Shown here: positions 1-10,440 of the stretch, piece by piece
Layout: the number at the start of each line of letters is the position of its first letter
Numbering within the stretch: position 1 is the first letter of the stretch
Assembly: GCA_000226015.1 (NCBI GenBank)
Contig: JH156077.1
Coordinates: 209,166 to 242,691, forward strand
Length of the DNA stretch: 33,526 bases
Reading direction: 5' to 3'
Origin: Mnemiopsis leidyi
Taxonomy: Eukaryota; Ctenophora; Tentaculata; Lobata; Bolinopsidae
The notes under the pieces: generated by a model
The model's database searches: none
What the model was told of the DNA's origin: nothing
Seen by the model: the letters and a program-made list of their open reading frames with translations, nothing else
Translations under genes and position numbers: made by a program

Positions 1-127
1 CTGGCAGCATCACTCCAGGCTTTGTTGAAGGCCTGGTGAAGATTGTTCTTACGGCAGCTCCGCTTGCTACACATGGTCTGAAGGTGGTAGTAGAATGGGT
101 TTGTGTGCTTTGTGCGTTATTTGAGTA
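1..127. other. Possible exon fragment at left edge, strand unclear
   Basis: The first 127 bases are richer in GC than the AT-rich DNA after them and look partly coding, but the strand cannot be decided. On plus, frame 3 is open up to a TAA at about 126-128 and reads GSITPGFVEGLVKIVLTAAP and on. On minus, a good acceptor (ccaccttcag) lies ahead of an open stretch including CRKNNLHQAFNKAWSDAA, which is faintly ankyrin-like. The minus reading would interest because an ankyrin gene starts at 7.4 kb on that strand, but its phase does not match the last visible exon of that gene. No function is claimed. Confidence 0.25.
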
Positions 128-368
128 ACGCACTAGTAACTCAGAAGTCCGTTGAAACCATGGAAGGTTGAGCTTCCTTTGCTCCTCAAATGCGTGCCTA
201 ATGAGGATATTGGAGTGAGACTTAGTGAGGGCACTGAGCCTTTCAAAATATGTACAATCGAGATATAATTTCTAATTTAGCTCAACTCAAGCAACCATTC
301 CAGGCAGGAACATAATTCAATATGTCGTTTTGTAATAACTTGTCCATGTTTGAATCGTAACATCTGTC

Positions 369-3300
369 ATGCCGCAGAAACACAATCTTTACATGAGAAC
401 TATTGCTATGATACGTTTGTACGTCACCTTCCTCGTCCTCCATACTGCCATATGTGGTGAGTCACGTAGGGCTGTGTTACAGTCCTGTTTTCATTACAGT
501 GTTAAGGTTTTTCCTAACATTCCGAGTCCCATATGACATCAACTTTTACCCCAACACATTTGTTAAACATTATTTACATTTCATCAGAAACTCCAATCAA
601 ACTTTTCAGGAACAAGAACCAGGTCTGGCGATGAAGCAGTACCCGCATCAATACACCTATCTAAACAAGAACAAAGTGACAAAGAAGCGTCTAATGCTAT
701 CGACTTGAACTTTAACTCTAAGGCGATGGCAGGAAAAAACAGTGATAACGAGATTTGGCTGAAGATAAAACTTGATCAAGTGTACTGTGTGAAGCATGTG
801 ATTGAATACAACTCAGATCAAACCAACCAGTTCAAATGGACCTGTTCACAAGATAACTGTGATCTTTGCGGGGATGGTTCGCACGAGTCGGCGTGTGACC
901 AATTCTCGCTCACTGTTTACATTGAGTCTGAAGGTCCTTCAGGGGATCCTTCTCACGACTTTCCTTTAGAACCAAACTGTAGAAATGGAAATGCTGTCAA
1001 GCTGGAGAGAATTGATGGTGCCAGAAGTAGTACCATCACAGTGGCCGAGATTGCAGTGTTTGGCCAAATAGGTAACACAAATGTTTATAGTTTTCTAGAA
1101 TAGGCAACACAAATATTTGTAATTTTCTAGAATAGGCAACAAAAATATTTGTAGTTTTCTAGAATAGGTAACACAAATATTTGTAGTTTTCTAGAATAGG
1201 TAACACAAATATTTGTAGTTTTCTAGAATAGGTAACACAAATATTTGTAGTTTTCTAGAATAGGTAACACAAATATTTGTAGTTTTCTAGAATAGGTAAC
1301 ACAAATATTTGTAGTTTTCTATAACATGTATTCGTTTTAATCACAGCGCAGTTTACATTTCTTAAAAAGACAATATTAACTCGAATTTAATCAAAATGGC
1401 AATTTAAGTTCTGTTAATTTTGTTGGATATCAGACATACTATAACTTAACACAATGACTATGAAGCCACAGGAACGAAGTACAGCGAGTGGATAGAAGTA
1501 CCTGAAGATAGGACCACCCTTATTGAGGAGATAGTCGAGGACAGAAAGTTCCAGATAAAAACCGGCAAGAAGATAGATGATACCAATGATATAAGGTGGA
1601 CAATGAAGGGGATAAATCGGTTCTCGCTTACAACAGTCCAGCTAAACGCAGCAGACTGTGCAGGGAGCGGAAGAGTGTTTTCCGATGAAGACCGCCAACA
1701 GAAAGGATTCTTTCAAAAAGCTGGTGTTCTGACATTCCTAAAGACCAACACACAACTACAAATCTGGTTTGACGGTGTTCTGGAAGTCACCTGGATCTAT
1801 GAAGACGATGGTGAAACATGTTCTATGAAGAATGCCCTGACTGGGTTAATGTTTAAGACAAGCTTGGAAAACCTTGACAAAGTTACCACACACTACAGAT
1901 ATACTTTAGGTGCGTCATGCTGGGCGGAGATTACAATGTAGCCCATTACCGTGGGTAAATTCACAAAAATGTATATCAAAAAAATTAATTCAAGTTTGTT
2001 CATTCTAAGAAAACGTAATTTTCAATTTTATATTTTAAAATCACGCAAACAGCCGATTAAAAAATGAAAAATGTCACATTCCAGTGCCGTGCACGTCTTT
2101 GAACTCAGAGTGGGACAATGTGGAGACAGAAACTTCCCTGCCTGTCGAAGTAGGAGCTAGTGTGAATTTTTGGTGTTCTAAAAAGTACGTTAATGTCGGG
2201 AGCAGAACTGGGAAATGTCTGGATGGACAGCTACAACCCGAGACAGAGCCTCCTAGGTGTCTCGAAACAGGTATAGATGAGAAACTAGCATACTCTTTAT
2301 TAGAAAATATGTAAACTTAACTTAAATTATCATTTTGTTGATAACAGAGAATAACATTTACGATTTGAACTCTAAATGTTTCAACTGTCACTTTTGAATT
2401 ACATCTAGGGAAATAATTCCAAGAGGGTAGTTGATTCATGTAATTTTCAAATCTAAGGAACCTTTTTTTTATATTTTACCGATTGTGTCCTTCGATCATC
2501 GGAATCTTATCTTCAAATTGACAAATTCAATATCATTGAATATTGGATTCCAACATGGTTACCGGAACCAAGACTGTATTTTCAACAAATACAAGCGTGT
2601 TATAAGCATAACAATCGAAGTAAAAATACCGCGTCATCTTATATGACCCCCAACAAAGCTGGATTGTTGACCAACAACAGCTTAGTGGTGATGGAGAAAG
2701 TGAAGAGACAAGATGAAGATGCAACGTCAACCGACTTGTCAAGATATACAGTAAATACAACCGCGGGTTAGGGGCAACCTAGTTCCTCATTGAACTTAAA
2801 CTTTCTGGACTGATAAATTTTCAATCAGGGGTTACAATTTGAAGTTTAATTTAAAGTCACAGGTTTGGTTTTTTTAGTTTTTGTCTATTTTTTATTTTGG
2901 GGGTTTTCTGAGTTTTGATGTTTGGTATTGGTAGACGATGAACGATTTTCTCCAAATAATTTCCTCCTAAACTATGTCAAAAAGTGTGTTGACCGAGCAG
3001 AAAGCAACCCCCTCGATATTTTACATTTTGAAAAGAGGAAGCAACTGTCACATGAGAATATAATAAAAACACGCGTTATTTTACAGCTTTATGGCGAATT
3101 TACGTTTTGAGTAGTTGATTACACTTTCTGATTATATTTTCTGCTTTCCCAATCTCTTGATCCTTGATTTAACATTAAATCATTGAGGCATTATTGCAGC
3201 CACACCGCTCAAACAACTGAAACAAACTTCCTCATGCGGATCATTCACATCTTCTTCCTGAAAACTTTCTTCTTTTTCCATCTCTCTACAACGTCCGGAA

Positions 3301-5397
3301 AGTTTTGTAGACCAATACTGACCGCCAGTCAACTTTCTTCTACAGGACTCATCATTCTAGCTAATTACACAGCTCTTGATGGAATTATAACCATCCGAAG
3401 TGAAACTGTTATCAGAGAGGGGCTCTTGGAGTTTATTGTAGAGGGTGGGTATGGTGGTGATGGTAGAGAAGGAGATGGTATGGATGTAGCTCTTATCAGA
3501 GTAGAATTTACATCAGATGCGGTTATTTTGTCAAGTAGATACCAAAAGGGATTTGTCGGAATGCAACATTTAACTCTGAAGCCTAGAAACGAAATGCTAA
3601 ACTCGTCGCAGATTCTTCAATTTTTGGGAAGGTTGGTGATTGGCTGATTTTTGCGATACAAATTCATCAAAAATCAACAAACTGCAAAACGCACAATACA
3701 TACTTGTATCACGACAACAACTTCTATAATTCAAGTATTATAAGAGATTTAATTCTTGAGGTTAAGTGTTTATTCACTTTATTTATCTATTGTGTTGCAG
3801 TTTCTGTGATGAAATTACAAAACCTAAGGTAAATAGTGTGACAAACTAAAAATAACGGTTCATTTCATTAACAGATATAGCATACTCTTGCACTTCAAGT
3901 ATATGAAATAGTCCTGAAAATAGAGAAGGGTATTTAGGGAGGGGTAGTACATTTTGACCAGTGAGAAGCTACATTCTAATTGGTCAAATTAGTGACTACT
4001 CCCAAAAATAACTTTCTCTATTCACACAAAATTCTTTCAGTGACGAACTATTAGGTGGCAATATCATTAGGATCTTTGGAAACACACTGCAAAAAACCAT
4101 CGCAAATTTCCGCGTTTCACAGGAGTTTCTCCGAGCCATGAGAGATCTGAGGGTTCAAGACATAAAGATAAAGAAAATATATAAAACTATTGGAATGTTA
4201 AGCGTCTTTAACTTCTGCCCAACTTCATACCCACGAATTGTCTGCAAACCCAAAAATTCCACAAATTTGAATTTCGACGACTCCTTGGTATCAGACAAGG
4301 ATGAGTGCACAGTAAAGCTTATGATGTCACCAGCAGAGGAACGTACGTTAAAGTGTATTGGATATGGAGCACCTGACATGGACTCTGATTGGAGGAGCAC
4401 AAGTGAACATTTTAAATTGGTCAAGACAAAACCGGACTTGGAAACGATGTACGAGGGAAACTACGCGCTAGAAACTTCAGTTTTACTGAATGTCAGCAAA
4501 AACAGTGGAGCTGGTTATACAGCCGAGGTGATCTGTGAAATTTGGAACAAAAACTTTGAGTTTCCACATCGGTATCGTGAAAAGAGGTTCCTGATATCAG
4601 TGAATCCTGAAGATGGGAAGACTGGAGACTTGAGGACTCATTCACCTACCGTTAAAAAACAAACAAGTTTAGCCCTTTACATCATTTGCGTTACGGCTGG
4701 ATCAATATTTTTCACGCTTTTTCTTCTTCTCGCAACTTTACTATGTAGAAGACATCGAATGAGACACCGAAGAAGCTCAGCTCCAAAGATACCTCAACCT
4801 CCCATACCAGAAAGGTTTCCGAAACGGACAACAAGTTCCTGCAAAGGGGATGGCGAGAAAGAGGAGCATGTTTACGATACTATTGACGAAATACCAGATC
4901 CCGCCTGCTACTGCTACGCCTGGACAGTCTCGACAGAAACTCTGAAGAGGACGAGGAAACCAGTGGAGATGGTGCTAGGCTCTACAGATATGCCTGAAGG
5001 ATGCTTCCAAGGTCCCACGCAGCACTCCACTACGGAACGAAATTCCAGTCTAAGTCAGTTTTCTTTAGGACCTAATGGCCAGAGAACTTACTCCAACACC
5101 AGTTACTTACATGGACAAAGACAACTACATCTGTCTTTTCGTTCGGATGCTGAAGGAGCAGGTCTAAATCCCCAATCCGAATACGTGACGAAATCTGTCT
5201 CAATAAGACCTCGGAGTGATCGTCAATCGACAAGATCTCAATACGTTTCCTTGTCTCCGGCAAAACCTTCCTTAGATGTTCCAGAATATGCGCTGAAAAG
5301 GGGAAAAACTTTGGTCCGCAGGGACACAATGAATCCAATCATAAAAACTACAGTGGATCTGGAGACGATTGATGTTCCCTCAAAATATGTAGTTTAA
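369..5397 (+). CDS. ITIM-bearing single-pass receptor with galactose-binding-like, sushi and Ig-like regions
   Basis: Six exons fit in phase: 369-456, 610-1071, 1472-1909, 2085-2270, 3346-3631 and 4041-5397. They total 2817 bases, 938 residues. Exon 1 is a signal peptide (ATG at 369 or 393). Exon 2 resembles a discoidin/galactose-binding fold (SNAIDLNFNSKAMAGKN, then IWLKIKLDQVYCVKHV). Exon 3 is an unassigned beta-rich module. Exon 4 is a sushi/CCP domain with its four cysteines. Exons 5-6 carry a region I do not recognise, then an Ig-like domain (TLKCIGYG, a Trp, then AEVICEIW). A hydrophobic helix (ALYIICVTAGSIFFTLFLLL) leads to a basic stop-transfer and a tail of about 215 residues with VYDTI, SEYVTK, SQYVSL, PEYALK and SKYVV at the end. 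SQYVSL (5236-5253) is a strict ITIM. Family knowledge suggests a surface recognition receptor signalling through SH2 proteins; the ligand is unknown. The boundary of exon 5 is the least certain. Confidence 0.75.
1067..1322 (+). repeat. 32-bp minisatellite carrying a splice donor
   Basis: Eight tandem copies of a 32-base unit begin exactly at the 3' end of receptor exon 2. The first unit holds the real donor (AATAG/GTAACA at 1071/1072). Six of the eight copies keep GGTAAC and copies 2 and 3 have GGCAAC. Each unit also holds the near-palindrome ACAAATATTTGT. A step of 32 is not a multiple of three and the unit contains TAG, so later donors would shift or stop the frame. Confidence 0.9.
3918..4022. 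mobile_element. MITE-like element, copy 1
   Basis: This short element lies inside the last receptor intron. Its left end ATAGAGAAGGGTATTTAGGG is matched in inverted orientation by the right end, which on minus reads ATAGAGAAAGTTATTTTTGG. The motif GACCAGTGAGAAG inside the left end and ATTGGTCAAA further on are shared with the copies at 9.1, 24.4 and 26.4 kb. It has no coding capacity, so it is a non-autonomous DNA element. The transposase family is not recognised. Confidence 0.65.
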
Positions 5398-5626
5398 TCT
5401 GAGATTCGTGAGAAAAAGGAGGTATGATGGGAACAATTGCAATGACTTTAAGAGAGAAAGAACATGCAACTAGTTGATTTCGTAGACGACAGATGATAGC
5501 GTTAATAATTTCAATATTAAACATTATTTGCTGTTTGAGTAACGTGGAGGAACAAACTTAAAAATGTTGATGTTTTATTTACCGTAAAACCATTATCTAA
5601 CTAACAAATCAAATCAATACACCTAC

Positions 5627-7387
5627 CGGTGTTGCCGTCAACATCGGACTTAGAAAGAGAAGCGCCCATGTTGATGAGAAGTCTGCAAGGATCAGTGACG
5701 TTCAGTTTGGTAATAGCTACCATAAGCGGTGTTCTGCCAGCACCGTTAGTGACGTCACAGTCCTGCAGAAAGCAATGTTGGGATACTGGGGTGCTGATGC
5801 TAGAATGATTTAGTTTAAGTTTAATGAACGTGTTTGAAGTTGTTTGTTGATTAAACAGTCGATCTTTGTCAGTCTTTTCATATTGCTTACCAACTAATTT
5901 TGGAAGTCTAACCTAAAATAAAGCCTCTTTTCTTGACAGTCTCTAATCACTTCAACAGCGAGGTAGTAAGCACAGATACTGTTAAAAAACAGAACATAAA
6001 CAACTAACAATCCCCAGAGCGAGGTAGTAAGCACAGATGCTGGTCATCTGAAACTGGGCGGCTATGTGTAGGGGCGTGTAACCGTCTCTGTTACGAAGAC
6101 TGAAGTCACCTCCGGACCGTATCAGCAACACTATCATCGACATGTGGCCTTGCCTGGAGAATTAACTGGGTTAGAACAGAAAATAAACAGGTTTATAACA
6201 GAAAATAAACAGATTAATAACAGAAAATAAACAGGTTTATAACAGAAAATAGACAGGTTCATAGCAGAAAATAAACAGGTTTATAACCATTGCAAGGCAG
6301 CGGGGTTTTTAATTTGGACAAAAGGGAATTCAGTTCTTTATTGCACGACAAAGAAACTTATATCAAAGATGTCTCATATTTTGTAAAATACAAAGGTAAT
6401 ACCTTGTAGCCCAATGTACAGCATTTTCTTTCAGTACTCCACCAATCGCAGATACGTTGACACCACGTCCAATAAGATACTTGGCTATCTGGGAATGTTA
6501 GAACTAGCACGGAATACGTCCAATAAGATACTTGGCTATCTGGGAATGTGAGAACTAGCACGGAATACGTCCAATAAGATACTTGGCTATCTGGGAATGT
6601 GAGAACTAGCACGGAATACGTCCAATAAGCCAATAAGATACTTAGCTATCTGGGAATGTGAGAACTAGCACGGGATCTCACCCGATACGTGCTTCAGTTG
6701 AACCAAGTGAGATAGTAACGAAAATAAATCTTATCGCCATAAGCATAAGGTATACTATGCACAGTATATGTTTATAAATAATTTAGAGTCTGCTTTAACA
6801 GTTAAAGTCTTAGGTTAAAGTGATAAAACTGTTTAAGTCTTGACATACATGGTCAGATAAACGAACTGTTGTCAGTAAAAATGGTAATTAGAAAAACAAA
6901 CCTCTATTCTGTTGTTGATAGCAGCCCAATGCAAAAGTGGGACCTCCTGGGAATCTGGTTCATTGGGATCGCACTGCTCGACCTCTACTAGATATTTAAC
7001 TCTGTTCAGCACTCCATTCTGAAATTAGGAAGTTATAAAGAATTGCAGTACGTCACACGACAGATACAAACTACAGTTTTATTGCGTCGATCACGGGGAC
7101 AAAGATATGGGTAAAACTATTTTTCTTCGGTTCTAAAATAATTAGTCATGATCGCAAAAAAACTGAAATAGGTAGATTCATAAGGATCAGTTGTTTACAG
7201 AATACAAAATTACACAGACGTATTTCCATCATAATCATGGCGACGGATTGTCTAAATGTGATAAAACTGTTGAATTAGAAAAAGCTTTTCATACCTGGGT
7301 GGCTTGAACGATGGTTAACTCATCCGGATTAACTTCCTTCCTCTTTGGAGGCACAAACTTTAGAGGACTGAGGTCTTCGGTAGCCAT
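5627..7387 (-). CDS. ZDHHC17/HIP14-like ankyrin palmitoyltransferase, N-terminal exons only
   Basis: Five minus-strand exons join in phase: 7387-7295, 7018-6902, 6488-6403, 6153-6009 and 5762-5627, giving 192 residues. The order follows human ZDHHC17 closely: ELTIVQATQ, then LLHWAAINNRIE, AVHWATRQGHMSM, LHIAAQF, and TPLMVAI. Those are about five ankyrin repeats. The last exon ends in phase 1 at a strong donor (ACCG/GTAGGT), exactly where the family continues with the next repeat, so the gene goes on to the left. The membrane spans and the DHHC cysteine-rich domain that would attach palmitate at the Golgi are not in the window. If they lie beyond position 1, the plus-strand receptor is nested in an intron. 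An ankyrin-only paralogue remains possible. Confidence 0.8.
5957..6042 (-). repeat. 25-bp direct repeat of an exon 3' end
   Basis: Bases 6018-6042, within the 3' part of ankyrin exon 4, recur with one mismatch at 5957-5981, 61 bases into the following intron. The intronic copy (ICAYYLA) is preceded on minus by a good acceptor-like TTTTTAACAG. The true exon ends at ATT/GTTAGT (6009), which gives LALGIDCDV and matches the family; the intronic copy runs to a stop. Confidence 0.75.
6175..6287. repeat. 22-bp tandem repeat beside a splice acceptor
   Basis: About five copies of a 22-base unit (core AACAGAAAATAAACAGGTTT) fill the 3' end of ankyrin intron 3, ending about 20 bases from the exon 4 acceptor at 6153/6154. 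On minus the unit is pyrimidine-containing and may serve as part of the polypyrimidine and branch region. Confidence 0.85.
6466..6680 (-). repeat. 51-bp tandem repeat duplicating a splice acceptor and exon start
   Basis: Four copies of a 51-base unit start at 6466, 6517, 6568 and 6619, the last with a small insertion. On minus each unit has an acceptor (ACATTCCCAG) followed by the first 23 bases of ankyrin exon 3 (ATAGCCAAGTATCTTATTGG). Only the innermost acceptor (6489) leads into the full exon. In the ankyrin frame, use of an outer acceptor meets TAG within the unit. Confidence 0.9.
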
Positions 7388-7929
7388 ATTATCGTCATGT
7401 TGTCATGGTCATTCTCTTAACGATCTCTATAGACATATTGTTAGTGAGAAGTGGGGGTTTATTTAACGTTCCGTCGGGGAAAATTACAAATTTGGAATTG
7501 CACCAATGATACGTATATTCACAATTCTTTGGTTTATCGTAGAAAGTGTTACTTTCAATTATTCAATGTGCGATTTTTTTTCTAAACAACAATATCAAAA
7601 TACAAAATCGTAGAAATCGTAATCATGCCATTAGTCATAATCCTTCATAGGGTTACAATGCTTACATACATAACGGAATAGATTAACACCAAGTCCTAAG
7701 CCTCGGGAGGTTGAGTCTCATCACTTCATTATTACAAACGAATAGCAAGTTGTTCTCGACTCAACTTATTCTCGTTGTCATTCAACATTTCAACTCGCTT
7801 AACTTCCCGCTAAGTCGTTTATCTTTTACTAGCTGAATCTCAGCGATAAGATCTTAAACCAAGATCACGAAATCTGATTTATAGGGTCGGGTCTGATGAT
7901 GAATATGGGATCACATCTTCTGCACGAGA
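7388..7929. other. Gap between ankyrin gene and small membrane-protein gene
   Basis: This holds the 5' flank of the ankyrin gene and the 3' flank of the next minus-strand gene. I see no coding exon, RNA gene or clear repeat apart from a short doubled segment, GATCACATCTTCT, near 7909-7935. Confidence 0.5.
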
Positions 7930-8342
7930 TCACATCTTCTTGATAGGATCATATGGTTTCAGATCTTCCTTCTTGATGTCTGGATACTTGTTCGGCCTGG
8001 TCACCTGCGAACCACGAATTAACATCGGGGAAGTATGAAAAAGTACACGGTACAAGCTTAAATATGTCAATATGAGTCGGCATCTTACAATTATGGAGAA
8101 ATATTATGTTTAAGACGACATTATGCCGTCTTACGTAATTTTTGCAGTTAGAATGATTAATTTAATGGAGTCCTACACTTGCTGGATTATCAGAGCTGGA
8201 GGACAAAATTCAGACTTACGTCGGCAAGATCTGGATTAAGTTTAGGCAGAAGATGTATCAGGAGGGAAACTCCAATAATTGTAGCACAAAAACCTTTAAC
8301 CAAGCCTGTATTGTGAAACCGCCTGGGTAGTCTTATCGCCAT
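7930..8342 (-). CDS. 65-residue single-span membrane protein, mitochondrial-like
   Basis: Two exons, 8342-8220 and 8004-7930, join at GCCGAC/GTAAGT and CGCAG/GTGACC in phase 0. The protein starts MAIRLPRRFHNTG, has one hydrophobic helix (GFCATIIGVSLLIHLL), then LPKLNPDLAD and a charged tail ending YDPIKKM. A basic amphipathic start, one span and a short soluble tail are typical of small inner-mitochondrial-membrane proteins. The helix-then-PDL pattern faintly recalls the complex III assembly micropeptide UQCC6/brawnin, but the match is too weak to name it. It is followed on the same strand by nothing overlapping, and a similar small gene lies 1.3 kb upstream. Confidence 0.6.
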
Positions 8343-8427
8343 TCCTAGAGTGAGATATTCGTAAAACACATTCCTAGAGTGAGATATTCGTAAAACACAT
8401 TCCTAGTGTGAAATATTTGTAAAACAC
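8341..8427. repeat. 29-bp tandem repeat at a start codon
   Basis: Three copies of a 29-base unit (core CTAGAGTGAGATATTCGTAA) run from the start codon of the 65-residue gene into its 5' flank. The first two are identical and the third has a few changes. They would lie in the 5' UTR or core promoter of that gene. Confidence 0.85.
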
Positions 8428-9595
8428 CATAATAAATTGATAACACAGTTACTATTTGTTGTCTTAAGTTGTTTTATTATAATTTACAACACAACGAATA
8501 TGTATAATTCAATTAAATAACTATCAACAAGCATCTTGACTACTCTACTTTATGTAGTGTTTTGAGGACTTAAACTAACGAAAATAATCATCAAATCACA
8601 AACCTAGGAATCAATACAATTTATAAATTATTAACTTTGCATGTGCAAAAATAATGAATGAACATATTTGTCTGTTTGATTACAACCGAAGGCTTTCTTA
8701 CGTGTCGAAGACTTATTTACGCTTCAGCTACCCAAGAATTATCACATGATATAATATATCATGTCGTCGGCACAATTCGTCGCCACAAAAATTCCACTTA
8801 GTGGAAAAAGAAACATCAGTGGACAAAATATCCAGCTGAAGGATAAAGTTTTGCCACTAACTTGTGCAAGTTACTTTTAACTACAAAACAACTTCCCAAT
8901 CTTATTCCTCATACCACTTAATACTCCATCCATTCACACAATAAGAGGAAAAACAAATAAGCTGAAATTTCATCACTGTTCACATGTAGGTACAACATCG
9001 TTTATTCTTGTTTTTTGAGATGGGTCAAATTATTGAAAATCTCTGGGATATTAATTTCAACTTTCAAGATGATTTCTCGAATTTTAAACTTAACAACTAC
9101 TAACATAGTAATATACTGATTTATAGAAAACAGCATTAATTGGAAAGGGTCACAAGCTTTCAATCATAAGACGGCGATTGACCAATGAGAAGTTTGTTAC
9201 GGCCAATAAAGCGATCGATATCGAGCAACGCTTTAACGTGATATAAACGATCTATAATCCCATTCCTTACAATACCGTTCTCTAACAATAAATAATTTCC
9301 GAGCATACGGTCTTCAGGTTAATTTGTAAAACTAACATTGTAGCACCCTAGCTGAATTTTCCAATTTACTCATACAGTCATAAAAATCTTCATAAATACA
9401 TCGTTGATCCTGAGTCACGACTTAAATAATCAACTCTGAACTACAGTAGATCTTTCATAGCGCTGCTTTCTCCAAAACTTAATTGTTTTGTAGTGCCTAG
9501 GTGCGGCACAACCATAGCAACACTCTAGGTCAGTACAGCAGATGTTGTTACATCGACGTCATCACTCTATCTGATGATGTCATTACTAACGCATA
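8428..9595. other. AT-rich intergenic DNA
   Basis: No coding exon is visible on either strand. The stretch is AT-rich and contains one MITE-like copy (9121-9285). Short palindromes such as TGATATAATATATCA near 8748-8762 are present but not distinctive. Confidence 0.5.
9121..9285. mobile_element. MITE-like element, copy 2
   Basis: The left end TTATAGAAAACAGCATTAAT and the right end, which on minus reads TTAGAGAACGGTATTGTAAG, form an imperfect terminal inverted repeat. AAGGGTCACAA follows on the left, and GACCAATGAGAAG lies inside. Both link it to the copies at 3.9, 24.4 and 26.4 kb. Confidence 0.65.
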
Positions 9596-10024
9596 CTATT
9601 GCTTTTCCTGAGCCTTGATGTATTTCTCCATCTCGTCGTCATGGCTACCATGACTGTAGTTCTCCTTCAGTTCCCAATCTCCTTAAGCGGTAAGATAGTT
9701 TGATATTTTGATAAGAAACGAGTGTAAGGATATCACTGGAGTGGTATTTGAGTGAACAATACATAATGGTGTACAAATCCAGTACATAATTTACACTAAG
9801 TTCAATACATTATTGTTTACTAATACAGTACATCATTGATATGAGGCGACTTGACTTTATAAGCTAGAACAGAATTTACCCAAAAATGAGGAAAAATTGG
9901 ACATACTTGCTCTGAAAGCTGTTTTGACGCACGCCAGATGGTACACCAGTGTGAAAGATAAAACCACCGGCAACATCCATTTGTGTTTCCAAATGTTCTG
10001 GGTAAACTTGGACTCTCCGGTCAT
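9596..10024 (-). CDS. 67-residue single-span membrane protein, mitochondrial-like
   Basis: Two exons, 10024-9907 and 9681-9596, join at GCAA/GTATGT and CTTAAG/GAGATT to make an arginine across the junction. The protein is MTGESKFTQNIWKHKW, one hydrophobic helix (MLPVVLSFTLVYHLACV), then TAFRARDWELKENYSHGSHD and a tail ending AQEKQ. Length, topology and charge suggest an accessory subunit of a respiratory complex; NDUFB1-like spacing was considered but not established. I do not recognise the family with confidence. Confidence 0.6.
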
Positions 10025-10440
10025 GCTAAGTGGAGTTTTTGATTATAATATATTGTTAGATCTTAAATAGGTTACGTAAAAATTTTCAAGTTTTGAGTTT
10101 AAAGCTTGCTTTCAGTACGTGTAAATTCCAAATTGAAACATCAATAGAAGTACATAACAGAAGAAAATTATAGTAGACGAGTAGTGGATGCTACGTAAAA
10201 AATTAAACTTGTCAAATCGAATCGTACACAAGTTACAATACAAGTATGTATGGTTTACCCCATTAAATAACATCTAAAAAGTAATAAGTTAAAACACGGC
10301 AACAGAAAATTGATGGTCATAAACGCCTAAAAGTCCAAATTTGCCCATTAAAAGTTTTTACTTGATGCCAAAACATCCTTTAAAACCAATAAAAATTTTT
10401 AAAATATCCAGAAAAGCTCTTTATTTAATTCCGAACTGTT

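Noticed and set aside
3799-3830. Small candidate receptor exon (FCDEITKPK) between exons 5 and 6
   Set aside because: Including it puts exon 6 out of frame at a TGA, while direct joining of 3631 to 4041 keeps the frame open.
6358-6633. Open frame with repeated TYSVLVLTFPDSQVSYW
   Set aside because: It comes from the 51-base tandem repeat read in a frame other than the ankyrin frame.
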